Source: Leptodactylus fallax (taxonomy: Eukaryota > Chordata > Amphibia > Anura > Leptodactylidae). From it: a stretch of 64,000 nt of DNA. Location of the stretch: the NCBI GenBank assembly GCA_947044405.1, contig CAMRHE010000018.1, forward strand, positions 4,960,001 through 5,024,000, given 5' to 3'. Both the position numbers and the translations under genes were made by a program. The notes beneath the pieces were generated by a model. It was given only the letters and a program-made list of their open reading frames with translations, was not told the DNA's origin and did not search any database. This document shows, in pieces, positions 11,073 through 23,175 of the stretch (position 1 is the first letter of the stretch; every line of letters starts with the position of its first letter).

Positions 11073-12968
11073 CTGCCTGTAATCTCACTTCCTTGATGTT
11101 TGTTGAGGACTGTGTGATGCATAAGGGCAGTTATATAGGTGAAAAGTAATATAAATATAAATGTGTGAGTGCAGGCAAGTAGCACTAATAACTAAATCAT
11201 AGTTATTCTAGTTTGATATCTCTCACTGTACTTATAATATGAGTAGAAGAGTCTATATAAAGGCTCATTGTGGTTATGCGGTATGGCTTTTGCTTCTGGC
11301 TATAACTAGGAGCTTACATTGAATGATAAAGACTCCGGCTTATTCTTTCTGCTGTGGCTTTATTTTCACACATTCTCTGTCACTTCTAGATGCGAAGTAG
11401 ACAGGCTACATCATTATACAAATATGGAGATGTCCTCAGTTAACGTCATTAAATTCAGCTTCCTGTATTACACTTTATTATACTTCATTATTTACTGTAG
11501 TTTTTATTTTATGTCTGTAGTATTGTAGGTTTTTCTGCTCTGATACCAGTTACTTGCCAGAGGTGTACAGCACACTACAAATTAAAAGTCAAGTGAGGTG
11601 ACACTGCAACATAAGGGAGGGCCAGGAAACCAATTTCCATTGGTAGAAGAAAAATATTTCATTACTGGCAATGGCCCAGGGCTAACAGACTAGACAAGAG
11701 ACATATTGTTATAAAGAAAGTATGGAAAGTTATGCCTAAACTATTTATAAGTCACAGAGAAGTATGTGCATGTGAGGGGATTGCTGTATTTAAATGTGGT
11801 TTTGTTATATTATTACCCATTTTTATCCAGGACACCTGAATACAGTACCCAGTACTTGTTCCATAGTACTTAGTATGATAACGGAGACATTGGGGGAGAT
11901 TTATAAAGACTAGTGTTTTCAATGCAAGTCTTTATACCCCCTGTGCCGGCGGAGTATACGCTTCATTTATGATGAGATTTGCCCTCTGTAGGGCAATGAG
12001 CCTGGAATTTAATATATACCAGTTCATAGGTGTAAATAGAGTTCCAGCATCATTTATGCCAGTCTTCATACCCCGTGTGCCAGCAGAGTATACACTTCAT
12101 TTATAACAAAATACACATCTCCTCATTTTTTTTTTTTATATATATATGATGATATATCTGGCAAATCTGGCACACCCGCGCTGCGCTCCCTATCTTTGGT
12201 AGAGGTCTTCAATTTGGAATCATTGGGGGTTCAATATTAAGGACCCCAAAAATTCATTTGGTTGAAGAAGGTTCAGCATTTGAGTGAGTGCTGTAACATC
12301 TTTACTGAATACCAAGCACAGTGGCGTATATATCGTAGGGACTGTGCTTGCTATTCACTTAAGTGGGACTGAAGTTGCTGCTGTACCAAGTGACTAATGA
12401 ACATGACGTCATTGGCACAAGGAAGAGAAAACAATTGGTTGGGAGGTATCCCAGGTGTCAGACCCCTACAGGATAACTTCGTAATGACTTGTCGTAAGCA
12501 TAGGTCGTCATTATGTAAGTCCTAGACAAACCCTCTAAGACAGTGAATGGACATGTAAAATAAAACCATGTGTAGCCAAAAAAAGACGTAACTTCAAAAT
12601 ATAATATTCTTTCGTTGCCTGTGCCCTCTTATTAATACTATTTCACAGGAAGGGTATGTGAACCATTCCTCCATGGGCAAAGCTCAAACACTTCCATAAA
12701 TAGGACTATTCATACTAAACCAACTTATGTGCCCCTATTATAGTATGTAGTTAGTATTACAGTGCCCACAGACACCTGGGAATTCCAGCCATGACCTCAA
12801 CTAGAAGACAAGTGATCTTTTTTTCAGTATGTAGATGCATAAGAGAAATCTAACAGCAGCTTACATAAGCAATTCCAGTGTAAAGATACAAGTCAGTCCT
12901 CCTGTCATGTAAGGTATTGACTATCAAAGCCTTTGCATCATTAGACTAAAGACATTGAAGGAGATTTG

Positions 12969-13076
12969 TGGAGTAGTTGTCCATGGCAACCAATCAGTTT
13001 CTGCTTTCTTCTTCCAAATGGCTTCTAATAAGAATTAGAAGTAGAATGTGATTTGTTGCCATTGGCAACTACTCCA
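12969..13076. repeat. Short hairpin repeat (GGCAACCAATCA type)
   Basis: GGAGTAGTTGTCCATGGCAA at the left pairs with TTGCCATTGGCAACTACTCC at the right across a 60-bp loop. The internal word GGCAACCAATCAG recurs in amphibian and fish repeats as I know them. It is a miniature inverted-repeat element or its remnant. Confidence 0.55.
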
Positions 13077-13304
13077 TTTTTTTTTCCGTTTCTATCAGTT
13101 CTTTTAAACTGGAACATATTATGTGTACTTTTACTTTGCATATTTTTTGGATTTGGTGCGTTAGTCAAACTTTGCTCACCAGGAGATGTGTACCATTGGT
13201 TGGTGCACTATGGCTTCTGTACCCATCCATTCAGTGTGCAGAGCAGTACCTAGCATTTTCAGGAAAATGTGATGATAGTAGCAAAAGATTTCATAGCACT
13301 GGTT

Positions 13305-13480
13305 GACTAGGTTCACACACACTTTTTTTTACAGGTGGATTTTCGATGCAGAATCTGTGTAAAATAAAACGCCTCCCAGCTCTCCCATTCATTTCGGTAG
13401 GAGTCAGCCTACTGGCGTCCATTGAAATGAATGGGAGAGTATGGGAGGTGCCTAAAATCTGCCTGCAAAAAACTGTTTGC
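13305..13480. repeat. CTAGGTTCACAC-type inverted-repeat fragment
   Basis: It begins GACTAGGTTCACACACAC and holds an internal palindrome (CTCCCATTCATTTC against GAAATGAATGGGAG). A related fragment begins near 25413 (GTAGGTTCACATGGAG), and a complete relative with both ends is at 28413-28643. Confidence 0.5.
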
Positions 13481-13735
13481 GAACATAATTGTACATGTAC
13501 CATAGTGGTAAGCTTGTATCTGTTGCAGAGCAAGGACTCCAACTAAGTTGGCTGCATCCCTTATTTTAAGTGGTGGTTCACAGTTGAGCAGTGACTCCTC
13601 CTCATTCTACATCTATAGCAAACTTGTTAATGGGGAATTCACCCAATGATTGTAGAAAGGGGATGGAAGTTCTCATTACCAGAAGAGAGGACCATTTTAA
13701 TGTTTTCTTCACCTTTGGGAATGCCTCTGCTATTA

Positions 13736-14917
13736 CAGTTGTGCTAAAATGTTTACATACCGCAGCAGATTTTTTGTTTTTTTTGGCCTTTTTTCAGAGC
13801 ATATGAATGATGACACAAAACCTTTTTCTCCACTCATGGTTAGTGGTTGGTTGAAGCCATTTATTGTCAAACTTCTGTGTTTTCTCTTTTTAAATCATAA
13901 TGACAACCAAAAACATCAAAATGACCCTGTTCAACAGTTCACATACCCTGGTGATTTTGGCCTGATAACATGCCCAGAAACCAAACCACGGTCAGGTAGA
14001 CCAACCAAAATTTCGGCCGCAACTTCCCGGAAAATAGTTCGGGATGCAAAGAAAAACCCACAAATAACATCAGCTGAAATACAGGACTGTCTGAAAACTA
14101 TCGGTGTGGCTGTTTCAAGATGCACAATAAGGAGGCACTTGAAGAAAAATGGGCTGCATGGTCGAGTTGCCAGAAGAAAGCCATTACTGCACAAATGCCA
14201 CAAAGAATCTCGCCTTCAATACGCCCAACAGCACAGAGACAGGCCCCAAAACTTCTGGAACAAGGTAACTTGGAGTGATGCGACAAAAATCAAACTTTTT
14301 GGCCACAGCCATAAACTTTACATTTGGAGAGGAATGAAAGCAGCAAATTTGCACTCATCAGCCAGGAAGCTGCACATGGAATGTATTTGGACGTTCCAAC
14401 ATGACAACAATCCAAAACACAAGGCCAAGTCGGCCTGTCATTGGCTACAGCAGAAGAAAGTGAAGGTTCTGGAGTGGCCATCTCAGTCTCCTGACCTCAA
14501 TATTATTGAGCCACTCTGGGGAGATCTCAAGCATGCAGTACATGCAAGACAGGAATTTACAGGAACTGGAGACTTTTTGCCAAGAAGAATGGGCAGTTTT
14601 ACCATCTGAGAAAATAAAGAGCCTCATCCACAACTACCACAAAAGACTTCAAGCTGTCATTGAGTCATTGATGTTAGAGGGGGCAATATACAGTATTAAG
14701 AACTGGGGTGTTTGAACTTTTGAACAGGGTCATTTTGATGTTTTTGGTTGTCATTATGATTTAAAAAGAGAAAACACACAAGTCTGACAATAAATGGCTT
14801 CAACCAACCACTAACCGTGAGTGGAGAAAAAGGTTTTGTGTCATCATTCATATTCTCTGAAAAAAGGCCAAAAAACAAAAAAAACTGCTGGGGTATGTGA
14901 ACTTTTTAGCACAACTG
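13736..14917 (+). mobile_element. Tc1-like element, internally deleted (DD34E type)
   Basis: TA dinucleotides flank the element. The ends match as inverted repeats: CAGTTGTGCTAAAATGTTTA at the left and, in reverse complement, CAGTTGTGCTAAAAAGTTCA at the right. The inverted repeats extend about 200 bp inward (TTAGTGGTTGGTTGAAGCCA is present in both). At 1182 bp it is several hundred bases shorter than a complete Tc1-like element, which agrees with missing transposase segments. It inserted in the large arhgap10 intron. Confidence 0.85.
13970..14715 (+). pseudogene. Truncated Tc1-like transposase
   Basis: Transposase cuts and joins DNA at TA targets. The frame begins within the second DNA-binding helix-turn-helix, after a GRPTK AT-hook-like word. 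It continues through GLHGRVARRKPLLHK to the first catalytic Asp in TWSDATK, where the usual Glu after the Asp is Ala. A deletion then joins YIWRGMKAAN directly to a segment ahead of the second Asp (FQHDNNPKH). SPDLNIIEPLW supplies the Glu, 34 residues after the second Asp. The last part is shifted into another frame, continuing FCQEEWAVLPSEKI. The first helix-turn-helix and about 50 central residues are gone. It is non-functional. Confidence 0.85.
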
Positions 14918-15775
14918 TATATGTCAAAAAAAAAAAAAAAAAAAAGCCTCCAGGCAGCCTAAGGATGGACACTTTTTTTAAAAAAAAATTTTTTTGTATG
15001 CAGCATAATATACTAGTTATTTGGCTAATCTCATTCACAGATCATAATTTTGCAAAAACCACATTCTAGAATCTGTGGGTTTTTATCGGAAGACTGAAAT
15101 TTCAGTAGTAGTAGGTAAAAATGGTTGCAGTTACTTTAAGGTTGTAACTTGAGGGGGTGTTGCACCAGGGCCTAGGAGCCATAAGATGTGTCTTCCCAAA
15201 AAGAGAAGACCAGTACTATAAATGCTATATTATAGTTTGGGGGCCTATTACAGATTTTGCATTGCTGCCTAGGAGCTTCATGTTACGCCTCTGGTTGCAA
15301 TTGCTTCTTAACTTAAGTGTTATACATATACATTATAGATATACATTTACTTTTCATGCTATATCTATAAGGTACAACTGGTTGTGTTTTTGGGAGCTAG
15401 TTGACCTGCTGAAAAATGTCCATTATTACCTGGAAGCTCAGAGCTGTCTTTGTCCTGAATATTACACATAAGAGGGCAGTGTGGTTCTACCAGGAAATGA
15501 ACGACTTCCTAGCTAAAGAGCAGACGTTCTCCGTGTAGAAATAGCAGCTTAGCAGGCAGATTCTTTGAACTCAAGTGATAAATATTTTGAATGTATGGTA
15601 TCTTAGCAGTGAGACACAACAGGATATGCGCTGCTACGGGTGAAGTTTTATGTTGCGCAAACAGTCATAATTTGCATTTACATAACCTGCAATCGCCTGG
15701 ATATACTGATTTGTTGAATTCTTGCACTATTGAATCTTTAAACCTTGCTTCTAAATTATTTTACTAGTTTAATTT

Positions 15776-15778
<3 letters not shown>

Positions 15779-15813
<35 letters not shown>
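15779..15813. repeat. (TA)n microsatellite
   Basis: About 17 uninterrupted TA dinucleotides in otherwise unremarkable intron sequence. Confidence 0.95.
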
Positions 15814-15816
<3 letters not shown>

Positions 15817-16817
15817 TTATAGTATATTCCAGTCCACTAGCCATTACAAAAGGTTCTTTTAAAAAGTCTATATCTCTTCATGTAGAAATGGCACATAATA
15901 GCTTTTAGTATTCTTTGTTATAACCCATGCAAAGAATAACAAGGAGCAATAGATTGAGAGTTCTGAGGCCCCTATACCTCCTTACAGCTGCAGTGAGTAG
16001 GAGTTTGAATGGAGCAGTAGCACAGAAAATTCTGGCCATCAGAAGCGGTCTTCTCAAATAGGTAGACTTTTGGAGAGTTTTTCAGCATCCATGCAATTTT
16101 CACACATGGGTGCAGCACTCTTTCCTCCCTGTTGGGTCTTTTATGCTGGTGTTATTGTTCCTATGCCATCATGACTACTGGTATGTAAATTTATAGTGAT
16201 ATACTTTTTTGGTCCCATATCATGTGGATTCACTTTAGCTATAGTTAGGATTAGGTCTGTGTTTTTGCCTTCTATTCTAATTAGTTGAGCTATTTATATT
16301 TACTCTCATTATTTTTGTTATTATACCTTGGCTATAATTGTGACCCTTAGATATATGGGATTATTGGTTATAACTTTGCTCTTTAGATATATGGGATCTG
16401 ATAATATTACATTACATGGCAGTGTTTATTATATGTTGATTATTGGAACAATTGTATATTTGATACATACCATAGTTATTGTTAATCAATTGTTTCATTA
16501 TATCTCATTTTTTGACTATTATCGTTCATCGCTTCCCCTGGGAGAGCTGATGGTTTATTGGTACCATATACGCTTTTACCATCTGCGTACTTGTTTGTAT
16601 ATTCTCTTTGTTGATATATTTATTTCATACGAATAAACATTGTTGTTATTCTATATGTGAGGTCTCTTTAAACCTTATTTTTTGTTGTTCTGATTATTAT
16701 GTGGTTTGTGAGGCATTAATATTTAGGACTATACTTTTCGGGTTGTTTTTTTTTTTTTCCCATGCAATTTTCAGTTTAAATAGTTTCAGAATGGTTTCGA
16801 TCATTGAATGGGGGGGG

Positions 16818-16990
16818 TCAGTGTTGGACTGGTGTGCCTAGGGCCCCTCAGTAAAATTCTTTCTGGGGGCCCACTATACTACATGCAAATCAAATCATAA
16901 GTGACACTCATTTCCAAATTCCTAAAATGACACCACCATAATTTTTTTGCTGCCTAGCCCCTGCCTCTGGGGTCCTGTCATTGGCCTGAA
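16818..16990. repeat. hAT-like MITE fragment
   Basis: It begins TCAGTGTTGGACTGGTGTGC and continues with GGGCCC-rich words and GGGGGCCCACTATACTACAT. I recognise this style of 5' end (CAGTGTTGGACTGG) from non-autonomous hAT elements of amphibians. The other terminus was not located, so it is given as a fragment. Confidence 0.4.
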
Positions 16991-17397
16991 GTCTGGCGAT
17001 TTCCTTTTACTAGGACCCTTTTAGCTTGTAAGCCAGGAATATGTGCCCAAACAGCAGCAGGTCTCAGGCAGCAGCAACAAGATGATTGGTTATTGAGAAT
17101 TGTCATTGAGAAGATGGAGCCCAGGGAGGGAAGGATACTGGTTGGCCTGACTTTGCACCTAGATGTCATCTCAGCTGCCCACTGTGTCTACATTATATTT
17201 CCTAAATAATCTACCAGATATTTGGGGCGGGGGGAGGGTTAAATAATTATACATCTGTTTATTGAATATTTAATATTCAGAAGAATATTGTCGAAATTAG
17301 TTTTCACGTTAATATTAAAATTATTTATGATGATGATCATAAGGAATGAATACTTCATTTTTATGTTTTGTCATGATGTGGCTCCAGGGCACAGTTT

Positions 17398-17825
17398 GTT
17401 GAAAGAGGGCCATTCACCACCTTCACCAATTCCAGTTCTTAGCATCTGTTAATAGGTGCCACTCAACTAATTCCAGCACAGTTGGAATCCCCACAATTCC
17501 CAAACAACAAGCACAGGTAGTTTTGGTGCCTGATGTGCTATTTAAGGTCTGTAATGTCAGAAGGGCGGTGTCAGACAGATGGGCATGATTCAGAGCTTCA
17601 ATCAATGTCAAAGCTCAGAATCACACCCCTTGTCTGCTCCTGCCTGACACCACCCTCCTGAAAGCCTAAATAGCATATTAGGCACCAAAACTAACCTCAT
17701 TGATTTATCGGGGACGGTGGGTGGGGGCTAGAGAGAAAAATCAAACTCTGCCGTTATCATTGGAGCAGTGCCTATTAAATAATGCAAAGAGCTGGACTTG
17801 GTGGTGGTGAAAGGTCCTCTTTAAG
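17398..17825. mobile_element. Inverted-repeat element, GGACCTTTCACCACC family
   Basis: The left end GAAAGAGGGCCATTCACCAC and the right end (reverse complement AAAGAGGACCTTTCACCACC) form the terminal repeats. An inner palindrome pairs ATGCTATTTAAGGTC-like words around 17537 with GAAAGCCTAAATAGCAT near 17660. Related copies are at 25660-25920, 33715-33966 and 39767-40208. No coding sequence is present. Confidence 0.65.
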
Positions 17826-18782
17826 CCAAGTTTGGTGTGAACCTTCACTAACCTGCGCAGGTCCATAACCTAAATGAGATCCAGGACTTATCCAAAATCA
17901 GTGTCTGACTTCTCCAATTTTCTTGTGTCTAAAAGGACGTGAACCCCTGAAACAGTGATCTGAATCTAGTGGCAAGTCTTTCCACAAAAGAGAGTTGTTT
18001 TGAAGCAGGTGGTTCATAAAGCTTGACGTTTAGATGACTTTTCTATACTCCTGTGTGGATGTGATCTCTGGCTGTTGACGCTTTGTCAAGGCTTTGGCTA
18101 TGTATTATTTTCTTATAGCTGATAATAAAATCTTATATGCATAAAAGTTTTAACTCTCCATTATTTTTTACCACCCCATTCCACAGAAAATTTGTCAGGG
18201 TTGTTACAAGTAAAATATAAGATTGGAACAAAGGATAAGATAGAGAAGTTCTTTCAATGACTTTGAATAGTTGTTAAGTGAAAGCAAACGTATTACATCC
18301 TACACAAAAAAGTCTTTATACATGGACAGATCGTAATAGAAATCACTGTCTCCTATTTACTGTCTTTCATACACAACAATATAAAAATGAAGGTCATCGG
18401 ATGTGAGCTATGAATGAGGTAAATAGGCTGTTCTGATTAATATAGGTATGCATCAGTGTGCTAAAAGGTCAAAATTACACCCCTTCCCTCCTGAATACAC
18501 TTATGCAAGATAAACAGCTTACCCGTTTTACATGATGACCTATGTACCATGATAAACTTATTTGGAAATATATACGGTAATATTTTGGTTTCATAGGTGA
18601 CAATTGGTTGGAAAAAATACACCTTTCCCTCACAGTTGTTCAATGGCATACTCTTTGTTCCCCAATAGGTTTGCCTCAGGCCATATAAACTTACTCACTA
18701 TGAGCTAAATTCACTGTACAGTGTGGAAAAATTTTTAAAAATATAATTTTTATTAGAAATGCACTCGAAATTACATATATAA

Positions 18783-19176
18783 AGTAATACCACGTATATT
18801 CGTGAAGTTTTACGTTCCAGAGTCGCGAATGTTTGGTACGAGTGCTTACAAAGCTAATTGATGCCGGTTTCTAAATTTTAACCCCTAAATATTAATAAAC
18901 TTTACCCTACAGTACTGTACAGTACAAATACATACATACATACATACATTCATTCATTCATTCATTTTTCTTTTCCATTCACAGTAAAATGAAACCAATT
19001 ACCGGGTACTGTACTGTACGTAATGAACGGGACTCTATTACCCAATAGCGAAGGTCTTTTTTTTTTTTTTTTTTTTTTTTAAATCTGTGAAAAACAGCAA
19101 AATCTTTATATGTTAGGTTTCAGTAAAAATATTGCAAATCTGTGAATTCAGAAACGCGAGTGTACGAGGTATTACC
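18783..19176. mobile_element. Pogo/Tigger-like non-autonomous element
   Basis: The left end AGTAATACCACGTATATTCG and the right end (reverse complement GGTAATACCTCGTACACTCG) form terminal inverted repeats resembling the ACCTCG-containing ends of Tigger elements. The interior contains a CATA/CATT microsatellite (18928-18966) and a 24-base T run (19057-19080), and no transposase. The class is inferred from the end sequence only. Confidence 0.45.
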
Positions 19177-19361
19177 GCGCACACACTGCATTCAAAATTA
19201 TCATGCAAATTGAATTGAAGTGTCATAAAGATTAAATTTTTTGTTTTTCAATTAAACTCATGGATGGTATTGTGTCTCAGGGCTCTTTGGATCAGTGAAA
19301 TCAATTTCAAGCACCTGTGATAATTAGTTTGCCAGGTGAGTCCAAATAAAGGAAACCTACT

Positions 19362-19648
19362 TGGGCTAAACCCCCACGTAGTGGGCTGCAGCAAAAAAAA
19401 ACCCCAAAAAACACTTACTTTTTGCTTCCATTATACCTATAGGGAAACCGCCAATGTTTCCCTAGGTATAATTTACATGCTGTGATTTCCAAAACCGCAA
19501 CGATTTTGTAAATCGCAGTGTGTCCGCTGCACATAATTTTTCGAAATGTGTGGATGGGATTCACTAAAATCCCATCCATTTTTGCAGTGTCTGTAAAACA
19601 TCGCATTTTCTTCCACAGCGTTTACGCCACGTGGGGCCCCGGCCTTAA
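19362..19648. mobile_element. Nested MITE, CCCCACGTGG end
   Basis: The left end GGGCTAAACCCCCACGTAG and the right end CCACGTGGGGCCCCGGCCTT are inverted copies. Inside, GATTTCCAAAACCGCAACG faces GTAAATCGCAGTGTGTCC. It sits between the left terminal repeat and the transposase start of the old Tc1/mariner copy, so it inserted later. Confidence 0.6.
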
Positions 19649-19694
19649 GAAGGAACGTTCCACGTTATTAAGCAGGAAACGGGTTTCAAGCAAT

Positions 19695-20812
19695 ATGGGA
19701 AAGAAAAAGGATCTCTCTGATCCCGAAAAGCGTCAAATAGTGCAATGATTTGGACAAGATATGAAAACATTAGATATTTCATGAAATCTTAAGTGTGATC
19801 ATCGTGCTGTGAAGAGATTTGTTTACTGGTTCAAAGCACATATGGGTTCCTACAGATTAAGGCATAATGAGGAAGGTTTCTGCCAGACAAATTCATTGGA
19901 TTTTGGCTAGCTGCACATTACGGCTGTCTGTGTGTTAGCCAGATTTACCGGCCTGAACTTCATATAATTAGATAACTATACTGTTAAGAGTCCAAGCCGG
20001 TAAATCCGGCTAACACACACACTGAGTTTCATGAGTGAAACTCGGTTGTGTCCAGGTAGCCTTAGAGAGCAGCTTCTAGAATACCATTACAAAGCAGCAA
20101 ATAGGTATTTGAAGCTGTTGGAGCCTCTGGAGTCACACAAACCTCAAAGTGTAGGATCCTCGAAAGGCTTGCAGTTGTGCGTAAACCAACTATTCGGCCA
20201 CCCCAAACAGTGCTCACAAGCAGGAACGGTTGCAGTGGGCCCAGACATATATGAAGACTAATTTTGAAACAGTTTTATTTACCGATGAGTGCTTTGTAAC
20301 CCTGGATGGTCCAGATGGATGGATAGAGTAGTGAATGGCCACTATGTCCCAACAAGGCTGCAATGTCAGCAAAGATGTGGCGGGGTTACGTTTTTAGCCA
20401 GAATCATGGGGAAAGAGCTAGTAGGCCCCTTTTTAGAGTCCCTGAAGGTGTGAAAATGGTCTCTGCAAAGTATATAGAGCTTGACTTCCATGGTACGTAA
20501 AAAAGAACAGTGCCTTCTGTAGCAAAATTATCCTCATGCATGACAATGCACCATCTCTGTCATTGGCTGCTATGAGCATAAAAGGGGAGAAACTCATGGT
20601 GTGGCCACCATCCTCCCCTGACCTGAATACTAATGTGAACCTTTGGAGTATCTTCAAGCAAACAATCTATGAGGGTGGATGGAAGTTCACATAATAAGAG
20701 CATCTCTGGGAGGCTATTCTGACATCCTGCAAAGAAATTCAAGCAGAAATTCACAAGTTCAATGGATTCAAGAATTGTGAATGTGATATCAAAGAAAGGA
20801 TCATATGTTAAC
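19695..20812 (+). pseudogene. Decayed Tc1/mariner transposase
   Basis: It begins MGKKKDLSDPEKRQIVQ, a typical N-terminus of the first helix-turn-helix, and then hits a stop. Later pieces are FGQDMKTL and HRAVKRFVYWFK. A nested palindrome follows, then CRILERLAVVRKPTIRPPQT in another frame. Near the catalytic core MHDNAPSLSLAAMS retains the second Asp. VWPPSSPDLNTNVNLWSIFK is the NPIENLW motif with the Glu position changed. Several stops and frameshifts make it non-functional. Confidence 0.7.
19904..20063. mobile_element. Nested MITE, GTTAGCCAGATTTACC family
   Basis: GTGTGTTAGCCAGATTTACC at the left pairs with GGTAAATCCGGCTAACACAC at the right, and the edges GGCTAGCTGCACA / TGTCCAGGTAGCC pair as well. 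A larger copy of the same family is at 42215-42514. This one interrupts the old transposase. Confidence 0.65.
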
Positions 20813-20985
20813 ATGTAACTTGGCCTATTAAGATGTTTTTGATTGAAATAGCTTTTGATTTCAGTAAATGCGACCTCTTAGTGCTGCAAATTCAACAAAT
20901 GACCATTTTGTCATACTTTGTCATACAGACTGTGCTAAGTAAAGTAGCACAGTGAATCTATTTCTGGTTTTGTATAAATATCCCA

Positions 20986-21708
20986 GGAAAAACCCGAAAG
21001 CTTCCTATTGATACTATCACTTACATGTATTGGATCCTTAAAATACCCTATTGCATTGTGCACGAATTAGAGGAAGCAGACACCTATGTCCCCTCATATC
21101 CCCAGATAAATATTAATCAGTATGTGGATATTAAATGACTGCTTACTATAAATATCACTGGAATCTATTGACCGTGCAAACACCCATTTAAACAATATCT
21201 CATGGGAGAGCACGTTTCCTGTACATGTGCAACAATATCAAGATGTTTTGCCCCTCCCATTACGGGGGGGGGGAGGGAGTAAGGACATCAGGAAAACAGC
21301 ATACCGATAAAGTATTAGCAACTGCAGTATTGGTCCCTAATTGCAGTTAGAACTGCAGTTCCTGGGGGCCCTGACAGTGGGTTCCAGTACTTAATGTATT
21401 ATGAGGACACGCAAACCTGTTCTCCTATGCTCACCCCTAAGATACTGTATAAATGGGTATTTGTACTAATAGACAGAAGATGCCTATAATATCTATAGGA
21501 AACAATCTTTTAATAACCACATACCCATTAATATTTATCTGGGGGATATGAGGGGACATGTGTATGCTTCTTCTAATTTATGCTCACCCATGATACATCA
21601 TTTAGTTGACTGTATTCACAAAGATGCAGTAGGGTATTTTAGGGATCTGGCATGTGTGAGTGATGGTCTTTAGCCATTAAAAACAGGGAAATCTTTGGGT
21701 TTTAGATT
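20986..21708. repeat. Imperfect inverted repeat (about 720 bp)
   Basis: The left arm words GGATCCTTAAAATACCCTAT and CCCCTCATATCCCCAGATAA are matched in the right arm by ATAGGG-type complements: TAGGGTATTTTAGGGATC and TTATCTGGGGGATATGAGGG. Each arm is about 180 bp with a 300-bp spacer. It may be a snap-back element; the family is unknown. Confidence 0.6.
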
Positions 21709-22424
21709 GAGATAGGTACAGTGTATATAAATATATATATCAGAAATTTTTAGTGCATAGCTAAAAAAAAAAACTAATATTTTATACATTTTATTCCACC
21801 ACTACAATGAAGTCGATCAGGTGATATAATACAAGCTGCATGGCAAATTGTGACACAGTGACAGAAAGCAGATGCACTGATTTTAGTAAATCTCTCCCAT
21901 TGTGCTAATTGCTTGACAGTGTATGAACTGTGTTGACTTTCCAAACTTTTAGACAGTGTTTTCTATCTTGTATAATGTATATAAGCTTATTCAAAAAAAT
22001 CCCAGTTGCGGCATACAGGGCAAGGCAATTTAATATGTATGACTGCATCTAAATATGTATTCAGTTTGTCTGGCTTCTTGACTATTCAGAAACACATGCT
22101 TTGCATTGTCATCATATAAAAATGTATTGTTATCCACATGTGGTATAGAACCACAAAGACCAGTTCACCACATGAACTGCACAAAATACTTCCAGTACAA
22201 GTTAGTTGCATACCTTGGCATGCCAGGCACACAGGAAGATCTTGCACAAGTAATTCTGGCAGTGCAGAAATAAAACACCGCTTTATTTCCAAAGCTTAAG
22301 ACAATTCCTTTCTTTACGTTTACCTTATTTGTAAGGGCTCGAATTACCCAAAATGCTTAAGCAGCTTATATATATAGTTTTAAACGTGTGACATAAGGCT
22401 TTGTTTTATAGGATTTTGGCAGTT

Positions 22425-23175
22425 CCAGAACTGGACCAAAAAATAATACAGTTTAATTAAAAGTGTTGCTGTTTTCTGCTTGAAAAAATTCTCTAAAATT
22501 ACTGCCACTAGGTGTCTACTTTCTAGCTTAATTGGCTATTCACTACGCGTTACTAGGGAATTTCAGTCCATATATGCCTTCAAAAGAAAGACTGGTTCAC
22601 AGTAAGTGCAGGAGGGAGGGACTGGGCTTTCTTCGTACAGCGAATGAAAATCAGAGTATTGCCTACAGTTTTCCAAGCTAGTGCACAGAAGTTTCTCAAA
22701 GGTCAAAGTGAGTGTGTCTATTTGTGACTAGTTGTTTTATTGCTGATGGGATATTAGTCATAGACAGGAAGTAGCTTTACTGATTGTTCTTTGATTTCTC
22801 TTTTTCTGTGTCTTTTTCTTTTTTAGCTGCATAATAACCTGGATTTGCAGTCCAGTGTCCCTGGATGTCCTATATTATGATCTCTTGAGCTTTTCTCAGC
22901 CATGTGTTTGCTATTTCACATTTAGCCTTGGCATATTACATGTAAAGAAGCGAGTACCTACCAGTAGTAGTAGTAATGGATAGAGGAGAGGGCAGATTGC
23001 ACCTTATTATTTGTGCCCCTTGCCTTAGACAGAAATGCAAAAGGTGCTGCAGACATTTAGCAGCAATAAAACTGATAGGATACAATGTATGAAGGCTTAT
23101 ACAAGTGGAGAACAGACTGTCCAGCAAGACCCTGCAGATATTTAAACTTCTGGTGAAAGCACAGGTTCACTTTAA
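22425..23175. repeat. About 750-bp dispersed repeat, copy 1
   Basis: It shares a long colinear similarity with 37790-38535. Matching words include GTTGCTGTTTT, CACTAGGTGTCTAC/CACTTGGTGTCTCC, GTCCCTGGATGTCCTATATTAT, GTTTGCTATTT and CCAGTAGTAGTAGTAATG. The right end carries TTCACTTTAA. Neither copy has a coding frame. The pair lies in direct orientation around the third exon. Confidence 0.65.

Larger units (their letters stand above)
19183..20916 (+). mobile_element. Old Tc1/mariner element with two nested insertions
   Basis: The left end ACTGCATTCAAAATTATC and the right end (reverse complement CAAAATGGTCATTTGTTGAA) are diverged inverted repeats. Between them lie fragments of a transposase with many stops and frameshifts. 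Two unrelated small palindromic elements interrupt it (19362-19648 and 19904-20063). It is clearly older than the other Tc1-like copies in the window. Confidence 0.6.
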
